Shown here piece by piece: positions 1 through 6,657 of a stretch of DNA of 34,169 bases (its first letter is position 1; each line of letters begins with the position of its first letter). This DNA comes from an uncultured Lachnospiraceae bacterium. Lineage in GTDB: Bacteria > Bacillota > Clostridia > Lachnospirales > Lachnospiraceae. The stretch spans positions 24,459 to 58,627 of the forward strand of contig CAJUOO010000011.1 in NCBI GenBank assembly GCA_910588535.1, in the 5' to 3' direction. The notes under the pieces are model-generated. The model worked only from the letters and a program-made list of their open reading frames with translations, had not been told where the DNA came from and did no database searches. A program made the translations under genes and the position numbers.

Positions 1-180
1 CCAACTCGATTGTACAGGGACGCATAAGGAAATAAGCAGCAAAAGCTGCAAGCGTCCCGCGCGGCGAGCCGGGGAAAAGGTCGTTCCCAACTCGATTGTA
101 CAGGGACGCATAAGGAAATAAGCAGCAAAAGCTGCAAGCGTTCTGCGCAGCGAGTAGGGAAGAAAGATCTCTTGCTCAAT
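1..180. repeat. Tandem pair of a two-hairpin intergenic repeat (copies A and B)
   Basis: Two near-identical units lie head to tail with an 86-base period: the bases at 1-55 recur at 87-141 almost unchanged. Each unit holds a first hairpin (in copy A GGGACGC at 17-23 with GCGTCCC at 52-58, enclosing GCAGC-AAAA-GCTGC at 36-49), then GCGG, then a second hairpin (CGAG at 65-68 with CTCG at 91-94 and GGGAA at 72-76 with TTCCC at 84-88). Copy B is degraded in its second hairpin. The window opens inside an earlier second hairpin, so the array probably continues upstream. Related copies occur at 1957-2046, 6497-6620, 20784-20848 and 31001-31170. Confidence 0.85.
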
Positions 181-223
181 GTATCATTTATGTCGGTTTG
201 GTGTGAAAGAGAATTCATACCGT

Positions 224-289
224 GTTTGTGTCTGTGCGCTGTTTGGCACAAACTGATTTACCTAAAATAGTGCAGAAATGAGGACAAAT
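224..289 (+). promoter_or_regulatory. metK leader hairpin and ribosome-binding block
   Basis: GTTTGTG at 224-230 pairs with CACAAAC at 247-253 around a loop containing GCGCTG. It is followed by TAGTGCAGAAATGAGG, which carries the ribosome-binding site for metK. The same hairpin-plus-block arrangement, with similar loop sequence, precedes the polyphosphate polymerase gene at 3051-3113. No SAM-box (S-box) architecture is visible here, and I see no convincing promoter between the repeats and metK. Confidence 0.5.
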
Positions 290-1471
290 ATGGAGAAAAG
301 ATTATTTACATCGGAATCAGTAACAGAAGGTCATCCCGATAAAATGTGTGATCAGATCTCAGATGCGATTCTTGACGCTCTGATGGAGCAGGATCCTATG
401 AGCCGTGTGGCATGTGAGACATGCACAAACACAGGCTTTGTTATGGTGATGGGTGAGATCACAACAAAAGCATATGTGGATATTCCCAAGATCGTTCGTG
501 AGACAGTGAAAGAGATTGGCTATGATCGCTCTGAGTATGGATTTGATGGAAATACTTGTGCGGTACTGACTGCGATCGACGAGCAGTCTGCTGATATTGC
601 ACTGGGAGTTGATAAGGCTTTGGAGGCAAAAGAGGGTGATCTGACGGATGATCTGGACACTGGTGCAGGAGATCAGGGTATGATGTTCGGCTATGCGACA
701 AATGAGACGGAGGAATATATGCCATATCCTATTGCTCTGGCTCACAAGCTTGCAAGACAGTTGACAAAAGTGCGCAAAGATGGTACATTAAAGTATCTTC
801 GACCAGACGGAAAGACACAGGTGACAGTTGAATATGATGAGAACAACAAGCCAATTCATCTTAATGCGGTGGTATGTTCTACACAGCATGATCCAGATGT
901 GACACAGGAGCAGATACATAGCGATATTAAGAAATATGTATTTGATGAAATTCTGCCGCAGGAGCTTGTGGATCAGAATACGAAATTTTTTATTAATCCA
1001 ACCGGAAGATTTGTAATTGGTGGACCGAATGGAGACAGCGGCTTGACCGGAAGAAAGATAATTGTAGATACTTATGGTGGATATGCGCGTCATGGCGGCG
1101 GAGCTTTCTCTGGGAAGGATTGCACGAAGGTGGATCGCTCTGCGGCATACGCAGCTAGATATGTGGCTAAGAATATGGTGGCAGCAGGGCTTGCTGACCG
1201 CTGTGAAGTGCAGCTATCTTATGCGATCGGTGTTGCGCAGCCTACTTCCGTTATGGTTGATACATTCGGTACAGGAAAGCTTTCCGATGAGAGGCTGGTG
1301 GAGATTATTCGTGAGAATTTTGATCTGCGCCCGGCAGGAATTATTCGTATGCTAGATTTGCGCCGTCCACTTTATAAGCAGACAGCGGCATATGGGCATT
1401 TTGGGCGCAACGATCTGAATCTTCCATGGGAGAAGCTTGATAAGGTGGAGCTTCTTAAAAAATACTTGTAG
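290..1471 (+). CDS. metK: S-adenosylmethionine synthetase
   Basis: MetK makes S-adenosylmethionine from methionine and ATP in the cytosol. The 393-residue product has the usual family length and shows GHPDK (residues 14-18, ATP binding), GAGDQGMMFGYA, and the glycine-rich stretch with GGPNGDSGLTGRKIIVDTYG followed by GGGAFSGKD and the KVDRSAAYAARY segment. An in-frame ATG at 278 lies inside the ribosome-binding site, so I place the start at the ATG at 290, which gives the usual MEKRLFTSES N-terminus with GAGG six bases upstream. A hemerythrin gene follows after 27 bases and probably shares the transcript. Confidence 0.97.
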   Translation: MEKRLFTSESVTEGHPDKMCDQISDAILDALMEQDPMSRVACETCTNTGFVMVMGEITTKAYVDIPKIVRETVKEIGYDRSEYGFDGNTCAVLTAIDEQSADIALGVDKALEAKEGDLTDDLDTGAGDQGMMFGYATNETEEYMPYPIALAHKLARQLTKVRKDGTLKYLRPDGKTQVTVEYDENNKPIHLNAVVCSTQHDPDVTQEQIHSDIKKYVFDEILPQELVDQNTKFFINPTGRFVIGGPNGDSGLTGRKIIVDTYGGYARHGGGAFSGKDCTKVDRSAAYAARYVAKNMVAAGLADRCEVQLSYAIGVAQPTSVMVDTFGTGKLSDERLVEIIRENFDLRPAGIIRMLDLRRPLYKQTAAYGHFGRNDLNLPWEKLDKVELLKKYL

Positions 1472-1498
1472 AAGGATTGCAGAGAGGAGATTAGCATT

Positions 1499-1894
1499 AT
1501 GTATGAAATGAAGCCAGAGTATTATACTGATATTCCGTTTGTTGATGAGGAACATAAGAAGCTGTTTGCTTATGCAAATGAAGCCTATGAGCTTTTGCAT
1601 GATGAATTTATACCAGATAAGTATGATCGTATCGTGGCGATTCTTACAGAGCTTCGTGATTATACAAAGCAGCATTTTTCACATGAAGAGGCTTATATGG
1701 AGTCAATTCAGTATAAGCGTATATTTACACAGAAGATACAACATCAGGAATTTATTGACAAGTTGGACAGCATTGATATGGAGAGCATTGACGCTGGAGA
1801 AGATCAGGATGGCGCGATAGGAGATATTCTTACATTTCTTACAGATTGGCTAGTACATCATATTCTGGAGCTTGATACATTAATAGGAAAATAA
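1499..1894 (+). CDS. Bacteriohemerythrin
   Basis: This is a 131-residue single-domain hemerythrin, a four-helix bundle with a non-heme di-iron site that binds O2 and sometimes NO. The ligand motifs are all present: DEEHKKLF near residue 19, HFSHEEAYME near 59-68, QHQEF, and WLVHHILELD near the C-terminus. The start has AGAGGAGAT upstream. It sits 27 bases after metK and ahead of a strong terminator, so both genes are likely co-transcribed. In an anaerobe it could scavenge or deliver oxygen; that role is inferred from the family. Nothing in the sequence links it to SAM metabolism. Confidence 0.93.
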   Translation: MYEMKPEYYTDIPFVDEEHKKLFAYANEAYELLHDEFIPDKYDRIVAILTELRDYTKQHFSHEEAYMESIQYKRIFTQKIQHQEFIDKLDSIDMESIDAGEDQDGAIGDILTFLTDWLVHHILELDTLIGK

Positions 1895-1904
1895 ATTAAG
1901 ATAT

Positions 1905-1953
1905 AAAATAAGATGGCTGGAACAGAGGATTGTTGTTCCAGCCATCTTATTTT
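1905..1953. terminator. Bidirectional rho-independent terminator
   Basis: A perfect 20-bp stem (1905-1924 with 1934-1953) has a 9-base loop. The outer part is AAAATAAGAT/ATCTTATTTT, which gives a U-rich 3' side on both strands. It can end the metK-hemerythrin transcript and also the minus-strand hemolysin III gene. Confidence 0.93.
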
Positions 1954-1956
1954 ATG

Positions 1957-2046
1957 CGCGGGGGTACATAGGAGAATTGGCGGTGAAAGTTGTATACATT
2001 CCGCATGACGAGTAGGGGAAGTACTCTTTCCTACTCGCTTGGATAA
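1957..2046. repeat. Two-hairpin intergenic repeat, copy C
   Basis: It starts directly after the terminator with GCGCGGGGGTACATAGG. It keeps the block CCGCATGACGAGTAGGGG and has the cleanest second hairpin of the family: CGAGTAGGGGA (2009-2019) pairs over 11 bp, including two G-U pairs, with TTTCCTACTCG (2027-2037). The tail GCTTGGAT matches copy D. Confidence 0.75.
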
Positions 2047-2087
2047 AGATGTATAATAATTAGTTTTTCTTTCATGTACTTACCATA

Positions 2088-2753
2088 TTACCGCAATGGC
2101 ATAGCTGCGATAAACCAATACATACAGATAAAGTGGCATAAGCTTCCTCCCATAACAAACAGGTGGAAAATTTCATGTGATCCAAAGTTTTTATGTCTGG
2201 AATTAAACAGTGGTAGCTTTAATGCATAGATAATACCGCCTACTGTATAGACAATACCTCCCGCTAATAGCCATGCAAATGCTTTTGCTGGAAGAGCGTT
2301 GATTATCTGGGTAAATGCAAGCACGCAGACCCAGCCCATAGCAATGTACAATATAGAAGAAAACCACTTTGGACAATTTATCCAGAGAGCTTTGATAATG
2401 ATACCTGCCAGCGCAATACCCCAGACAAGTGCAAATAGTTTAAGTCCAGTTTTGCGATCCAGAACGATAAGGCACACAGGAGTGTAGCTGCCAGCTATCA
2501 ATATAAATATCATCATATGATCTATTTTTTTTAATATTTTATTCCATTTATCTGAAATATCTAATGTGTGGTACATTGTACTTGCCGCATATAGAAGAAT
2601 CATGCTGCCTATAAATATACTTAAGGAAACAAGATGAATCCAGTCCGGTTCCCTTGCAGCTTTGATTAGCAGTGGTGTGGCGGCGAATATTGCCATTAAC
2701 ATACCAATAAAATGAGTGATGGCACTTCCGGGATCTTTAATTTTAAAGTTCAT
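2088..2753 (-). CDS. Hemolysin III / PAQR-family membrane protein (YqfA-like)
   Basis: The protein has 222 residues and about seven hydrophobic membrane spans, typical of the HlyIII/PAQR family. The family's conserved polar residues are present: STMYH after the second span, KIDHMMIF at the start of the third, and GSHEIFHLFVMGGSLCHF in the last, giving the histidines that form a metal-binding hydrolase-like site in PAQR proteins. The longest frame begins with TTG at 2789, but the ATG at 2753 follows a strong GAGAGGAAG site and gives the normal MNFKIKDPGS start. The cellular role of the bacterial members is poorly defined; the hemolysin name is historical. Confidence 0.9.
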   Translation of the reverse strand: MNFKIKDPGSAITHFIGMLMAIFAATPLLIKAAREPDWIHLVSLSIFIGSMILLYAASTMYHTLDISDKWNKILKKIDHMMIFILIAGSYTPVCLIVLDRKTGLKLFALVWGIALAGIIIKALWINCPKWFSSILYIAMGWVCVLAFTQIINALPAKAFAWLLAGGIVYTVGGIIYALKLPLFNSRHKNFGSHEIFHLFVMGGSLCHFICMYWFIAAMPLR

Positions 2754-2843
2754 AGGCTTCCTCTCTTTCCTTCTCAAGCTTTTATTCAACAGGATTTATA
2801 ATAAATAGCGTTTAAAAACATAACAAGTAGTTTTTGAAACTAT

Positions 2844-2887
2844 ATGTAATATATGTATATATTACATCAAGTATACTAAAATTTCAA
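2844..2887 (-). promoter_or_regulatory. Promoter of the hemolysin III gene with palindromic operator
   Basis: On the minus strand TTGAAA (2887-2882), a 17-base spacer and TAATAT (2864-2859) form a good sigma-A promoter. A 24-base palindrome, ATGTAATATA-TGTA-TATATTACAT (2844-2867), covers the -10 box, which is a typical repressor position. Confidence 0.6.
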
Positions 2888-2926
2888 GTAGAAAATAAAA
2901 AAATTTATAAAAGCGCGGGATCATAT

Positions 2927-2982
2927 ATTTCAGCTAACTGTCACATTCAGGTCACAAGCATTACACAGATTATCCGTATATT
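2927..2982 (+). promoter_or_regulatory. Pho-box-like direct repeats and -10 box for the polyphosphate operon
   Basis: Direct repeats follow an 11-bp period: CTGTCACATTC (2938-2948), AGGTCACAAGC (2949-2959) and ATTACACAGAT (2960-2970), with a weaker unit before them (2927-2937). This resembles the CTGTCAT-type repeats bound by PhoB-family regulators. TATATT at 2977-2982 could be the -10 box, which would put the repeats over the -35 region, as in PhoB-activated promoters. The PhoB link is inferred from spacing and motif only. Confidence 0.5.
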
Positions 2983-3023
2983 GTTATTTATATAAAAGAT
3001 TATAACAGGAAAGAGGTGTAAAA

Positions 3024-3116
3024 ATGAAAGAAATTACAGTCTTTCATTCCCAAGTTTGTGTTTGCGCTGCATCTACAAACTTGAAATATGCAAAAAGCGG
3101 CGCAGAAATGAGGTAA
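3024..3116 (+). CDS. Possible 30-aa leader peptide upstream of the polyphosphate polymerase
   Basis: An ATG follows a strong ribosome-binding site (GGAAAGAGGTG) and opens a 30-codon frame beginning MKEITVFHSQVCVCAAS and ending AKSGAEMR. Its stop TAA lies four bases before the ATG of the polymerase gene, and its last codons contain that gene's ribosome-binding site. The frame crosses a 9-bp hairpin (CAAGTTTGT 3051-3059 with ACAAACTTG 3075-3083). Translating it could open the hairpin and couple initiation to the next gene. It has no recognisable family; two cysteines lie close together in VCVC. It may be a true leader peptide or a chance ORF. Confidence 0.4.
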   Translation: MKEITVFHSQVCVCAASTNLKYAKSGAEMR

Positions 3117-3120
3117 TATT

Positions 3121-3822
3121 ATGGAATCTTGTGAGCAGCAGAAGCGAAAATTTCGCCATGAGACAAAGCATGAGCTAAGATATGTAGAATATCTAAGTAT
3201 ACGCAGCAGGCTTCGTGCTGTGACAGGGCTGGATGCTCATGTGGGAGAGAGTGGAACTTATCAGATACGGAGCTTATATTTTGACAATTACAGGGATAAG
3301 GCGCTCCGAGAGAAGATAGATGGAGTGAATGAGCGAGAGAAATTTCGTCTTCGTTATTATAATGGCAATACAGATCTGATATATCTGGAGAAAAAATGTA
3401 AAGTGAGTGGGCTTTGTAGTAAATTTTCCGAGAAAATCTCAAAGTCTCTGGTGACAGAGCTTCTAAGAGGGAATGTTGAGCCTCTTGGCAAAAGTGAGAA
3501 AAAGCTCTTGATTGAGTTTTATGTAAAGATAAAGAATGAGCAGCTTAGTCCCCGCGTGATCGTGGATTATCTCAGAGAGCCATACGTATATGCTCCGGGA
3601 AATGTGCGCATTACATTTGATCGCAATATCTGTACGGGGCTGTCACCGTCGCAGTTTCTTTACTGGGCTTGCCCGACTGTGCAGACAGATAAGGTGGAAA
3701 CTGTCTTGATGGAAGTAAAATATGATGCGTATCTGCCAGAAATTATTCAGATGTGTATTTGTGAAAATGAGCGAAAGCAGGAGGCGTTTTCAAAATACGC
3801 CACTTGTCGACGATTTGGATAA
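3121..3822 (+). CDS. VTC-domain polyphosphate polymerase
   Basis: The product (233 aa) matches the tunnel-shaped catalytic domain of the VTC family, which in yeast Vtc4 makes inorganic polyphosphate from ATP. The expected charged residues lining the tunnel are visible: RHETKHELRY at 12-21, QIRSLYFDN at 48-56, the RxR pair R76/R78 in KFRLRYY, EKK at 90-92, R163, D167-R168 in TFDRN, and ExK at E198/K200 in LMEVKYD. There is no SPX domain and no membrane span, so it is probably a soluble catalytic subunit. Membrane attachment could come from the DUF4956 protein encoded 53 bases downstream. The start has GAAATGAGG at the right distance. Confidence 0.88.
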   Translation: MESCEQQKRKFRHETKHELRYVEYLSIRSRLRAVTGLDAHVGESGTYQIRSLYFDNYRDKALREKIDGVNEREKFRLRYYNGNTDLIYLEKKCKVSGLCSKFSEKISKSLVTELLRGNVEPLGKSEKKLLIEFYVKIKNEQLSPRVIVDYLREPYVYAPGNVRITFDRNICTGLSPSQFLYWACPTVQTDKVETVLMEVKYDAYLPEIIQMCICENERKQEAFSKYATCRRFG

Positions 3823-3875
3823 TGTTGCACATAAAATATTTGTATAAAGAAATAGAGAGAAATGAGGGATAAAGT

Positions 3876-4565
3876 ATGAAGATTGCAGCAGTGACTTTTC
3901 AGGATATTTTTAAAAGCAGCTTTACTGAGAATATAGCTTCCTTTAGCGTGATGGATACGGCGATTGCCATGATACTGGCATTCTGTATAGGGCTGTTTAT
4001 ATTTATGGTTTACAGAAAGACGTTTAATGGTGTTTTGTATTCTACAAGCTTTGGAGTGTCGCTTATGGCGATGACATTGATCACAACATTTGTCATCTTA
4101 GCTGTCACCTCGAATGTTGTTCTCTCGCTTGGTATGGTCGGTGCGCTTTCTATCGTCCGTTTCCGCACGGCGGTGAAAGAGCCTCTGGACATCGCGTATT
4201 TGTTTTGGGCAATTGCTTCAGGTATTGTGTTGGGTGCAGGGATGATTCCGCTGGCGGTGATCGGCACAGTTTTAATTGGGGTATTAATGCTGGTATTTGT
4301 GAATCGTAAGCCGGGAGAGAATCCATATATTGTCGTGGTGCGCTGTGTGAATGAGTCAGCAGAGCAGGCATGTATAAAAGAGATGAGAGATTCTACAAAA
4401 AAGCAGGTGATAAAGAGCAAGACTGTGTCGAGAGACGGCATTGAGATCACGGTGGAGGTTCGACTTATGGAGATGGGAACAGAATTTATCAATCGCCTAA
4501 GTGGGATAAATGGCGTGCAGAGTGCAGTGCTTGTGAGTTACAATGGAGAATATGCGAGTTATTAG
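3876..4565 (+). CDS. DUF4956-family membrane protein
   Basis: This 229-residue protein has four to five hydrophobic spans (about 26-45, 55-77, 80-93, 104-125, 128-142) and a soluble C-terminal domain. Between spans lies the conserved block LSLGMVGALSIVRFRTAVK followed by EPLDIAYLFWAIASGIVLGAG. That block and the small alpha/beta tail (about 150-225) recall the MgtC/SapB layout, although I would not assign that family. The gene sits between the polyphosphate polymerase and the CotH-like gene. Its position suggests a membrane partner that anchors the polymerase or passes polyphosphate, much as the small membrane domains do in the yeast VTC complex. That role is inference. Confidence 0.85.
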   Translation: MKIAAVTFQDIFKSSFTENIASFSVMDTAIAMILAFCIGLFIFMVYRKTFNGVLYSTSFGVSLMAMTLITTFVILAVTSNVVLSLGMVGALSIVRFRTAVKEPLDIAYLFWAIASGIVLGAGMIPLAVIGTVLIGVLMLVFVNRKPGENPYIVVVRCVNESAEQACIKEMRDSTKKQVIKSKTVSRDGIEITVEVRLMEMGTEFINRLSGINGVQSAVLVSYNGEYASY

Positions 4566-4593
4566 GCAATTTATCACAAGAAATGAGGCAATT

Positions 4594-6345
4594 ATGATTA
4601 AGAAAAAATGGATGGATAGTACAGCTGTGATAGGCATTGTTTTCGCACTTTTATTTTCTGTCACCCTTACTTATTTTCCTCAGGTCCTTGCACTGGAGGC
4701 AAAAGAGACAACATTTTTGTATGAGACAGAGCTGTTTAACAAAGAACAGGTTATGACAGTGGATATCTTAATGGATGACAAGCTCTGGAATGAGATGCTG
4801 GAGCATGCATTGGAGGAGGAATATTACCGATGTGATGTGGTGATCAATGGAGTGAACTACTACAATGTAGGGATACGTCCTAAGGGAAATACCAGCTTGA
4901 CACAGGTCGCAAATGATTCCACCACAGACCGCTACAGTTTTAAGCTGGAATTTGATCATTATGATTCTGAGCAGACGTGTATGGGGCTTGACAAGTTAGT
5001 TCTTAACAATATGATAAGTGATGCGACATGCCGAAAGGAATATATCTCCTATGATATTATGTCTTATCTGGGGGTGGACACTTCCATGTTTTCCTATGCG
5101 AGTGTGAGCAGAAATGGAGAAAATTGGGGACTTTACTTTGCTATGGAGGCTGTGGAGGAATCTTATGCCACGCGAGTGTTTGGAGTAGATTACGGCGAGC
5201 TATATAAGCCGGAGGGTGCAATGATGAGGGATGCCAGTGGCAGTCAGGGTGCAGCACTAGCATATATAGATGATAATCTTGACAGTTACAGTGCAATATT
5301 TGACGGGGCGGTATTTCAGCCCTCGAAAGCAGATAAGGAGAGGGTAGTAGAAGCTCTTAAGAATATAAGTGAAGGAGAGCTGACTGGGACAGTGGATGTA
5401 GAATCCATGCTTCGCTATATTGCGTCGAATACTTTTCTTATAAATGATGACAGTTATTTTGGAAGTATGCTTCATAATTATTATCTTTATGAGAAGGATG
5501 GTGTCATAACGATGCTGCCTTGGGATTATAATCTTGCCTTTGGAGGATTTCAGAGTCATAATGTGAGCGAGGTGATCAACAGGGGGATCGATGATGTGGT
5601 GAGTGGAAGTCTTGAGGATCGGCCTATAATCGGAAAGCTTTTGGAGATTGAAGAATATAAAGAACAATATGATACCTATCTTGAAGAACTGATAAGCGGA
5701 TATTTTGAAAGTGGTAATTTTGAAAAGACGATGGATAAATTGGATCTTTTATTAGACAAATATATTAAAGAAGATCCCACTGCTTTTTATTCCTATGAGG
5801 AATATATAGAGGCAAATCAAATGCTTAGAGTATTTTGTAAAAAGAGGGCAGAGAGCATTCGCAGCCAGCTAGATGGCACATTAGAGAGAACAGCGACAGC
5901 TCAGAAAAGTGAGAGTAAAATAGATACTGCCGATGTAGATCTTTCTGTTATGGGTTCACAGGGAGGAATGGGTAAGGAAGGTGGTATGGGAGGCTTTCGT
6001 GGAGAATTTGGACAGTTTCCTGATATGGAGGTGCCGGAGGGAGATAGAACAATGCCAGAAGGAATAATACCTCCAGAGGAAGGAGGAGCGCTTGATGGAA
6101 TGGCTCCGCCCGACGGCGATGGCATGCAACCACCATCAGATAAGACAGAGGAACAAGGTCAGAAGAATAGAGAGTGGGAGGCTGGCAACTTTCCCGGAGA
6201 GTGGAAAGGGGGAGTTGGCATTAGACAGGAATTTGGAGGTGAGTCTGACAAGCAGAACAGCATGTGGGTGTGGGTGGGAATCTCCGTGGCAGTGATGCTC
6301 GCAGGGCTGGTATTTGCGAAATTCTATCCAAGGAGTAGGTATTAA
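4594..6345 (+). CDS. CotH-like protein kinase, membrane anchored
   Basis: CotH proteins are atypical secreted kinases; Bacillus CotH phosphorylates spore-coat proteins. This 583-residue protein has an N-terminal membrane segment (about 10-32), a CotH domain (about 45-440) with GIRPKGNTS, DKLVLNN and the metal/catalytic segment MLPWDYNLAFGG, then a low-complexity Gly/Met/Pro/acidic region (about 460-550) and a C-terminal span (WVWVGISVAVMLAGLVF) with a basic end. The longest frame starts at 4543 inside the DUF4956 gene, but the AAGAAATGAGG site six bases before the ATG at 4594 decides the start. Orientation with the kinase domain outside the cell is likely. Substrate unknown; neither flanking operon gene is an obvious coat protein. 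Confidence 0.87.
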   Translation: MIKKKWMDSTAVIGIVFALLFSVTLTYFPQVLALEAKETTFLYETELFNKEQVMTVDILMDDKLWNEMLEHALEEEYYRCDVVINGVNYYNVGIRPKGNTSLTQVANDSTTDRYSFKLEFDHYDSEQTCMGLDKLVLNNMISDATCRKEYISYDIMSYLGVDTSMFSYASVSRNGENWGLYFAMEAVEESYATRVFGVDYGELYKPEGAMMRDASGSQGAALAYIDDNLDSYSAIFDGAVFQPSKADKERVVEALKNISEGELTGTVDVESMLRYIASNTFLINDDSYFGSMLHNYYLYEKDGVITMLPWDYNLAFGGFQSHNVSEVINRGIDDVVSGSLEDRPIIGKLLEIEEYKEQYDTYLEELISGYFESGNFEKTMDKLDLLLDKYIKEDPTAFYSYEEYIEANQMLRVFCKKRAESIRSQLDGTLERTATAQKSESKIDTADVDLSVMGSQGGMGKEGGMGGFRGEFGQFPDMEVPEGDRTMPEGIIPPEEGGALDGMAPPDGDGMQPPSDKTEEQGQKNREWEAGNFPGEWKGGVGIRQEFGGESDKQNSMWVWVGISVAVMLAGLVFAKFYPRSRY

Positions 6346-6390
6346 TGCTTAGGTCATACAACTGGCATGGGTAGATTTGTAAAAATATGG

Positions 6391-6419
6391 TTGACGAAGT
6401 TTACAAGATCTGTTATTAT
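6391..6419 (+). promoter_or_regulatory. Sigma-A promoter of a short transcript upstream of the helicase
   Basis: TTGACG (6391-6396), a 17-base spacer and TATTAT (6414-6419) form a strong promoter just after the CotH-like gene, with an expected start near 6426. Only about 40 bases separate that start from the terminator stem at 6467. Confidence 0.7.
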
Positions 6420-6425
6420 AGAAAC

Positions 6426-6496
6426 TGTAGTGTTATGTACAGATATAATTGAAATAATATTGATTTGCGCTCTTCCTACAAAGAAGAGCGCTTTTT
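6426..6496 (+). ncRNA. Candidate small RNA or attenuated leader ending in a terminator
   Basis: The predicted transcript is about 70 nt. It carries a short hairpin (CTGTA/TACAG) and ends in a textbook terminator: GCGCTCTTC (6467-6475), loop CTACAAA, GAAGAGCGC (6483-6491), then five T. No ORF of note fits. It is either an independent small RNA or a terminated leader of the DEAD-box helicase gene, which starts 162 bases further on. A repeat copy fills the space in between. Confidence 0.5.
6467..6496 (+). terminator. Rho-independent terminator
   Basis: A 9-bp perfect GC-rich stem, 7-base loop and T5 tract. It ends the short transcript above and also any read-through from the CotH-like operon. 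Confidence 0.9.
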
Positions 6497-6620
6497 GATG
6501 CACAGACCTATGTGAAAATATGTCACAAAAACGGCGCACAGGTCGCGCAGCAAACAGGGAGAGGAACTTCTCCTTTGATGAACAAGGAGAAGAGAAGTAT
6601 TCCTCACTTGGATGAAAAAC
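6497..6620. repeat. Two-hairpin intergenic repeat, divergent copy D
   Basis: It follows the terminator directly. The first hairpin pairs GACCTATGTG (6505-6514) with CGCACAGGTC (6535-6544). The shared GCGCAGC core comes next, then AACAGGGAGAGG and a longer second arm ending CCTCACTTGGATG, which matches the end of copy C. Primary sequence has drifted but the paired layout remains. It lies immediately upstream of the helicase ribosome-binding site. Confidence 0.6.
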
Positions 6621-6657
6621 GACTGTAGGAAAGCAGCAGAAATGGAGGAACTAGAAT

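Noticed and set aside
1..180. CRISPR array
   Set aside because: The repeated unit is 86 bases with no short constant repeat and variable spacer pattern, only two full units are seen, and no cas genes are nearby.
181..289. SAM riboswitch upstream of metK
   Set aside because: The leader is short and lacks the multi-helix S-box core and a terminator; only one 7-bp hairpin is visible.
2088..2753. Toxin or virulence hemolysin
   Set aside because: The HlyIII name is historical; the sequence is a PAQR-type seven-span membrane protein found in many harmless bacteria, with no toxin features.
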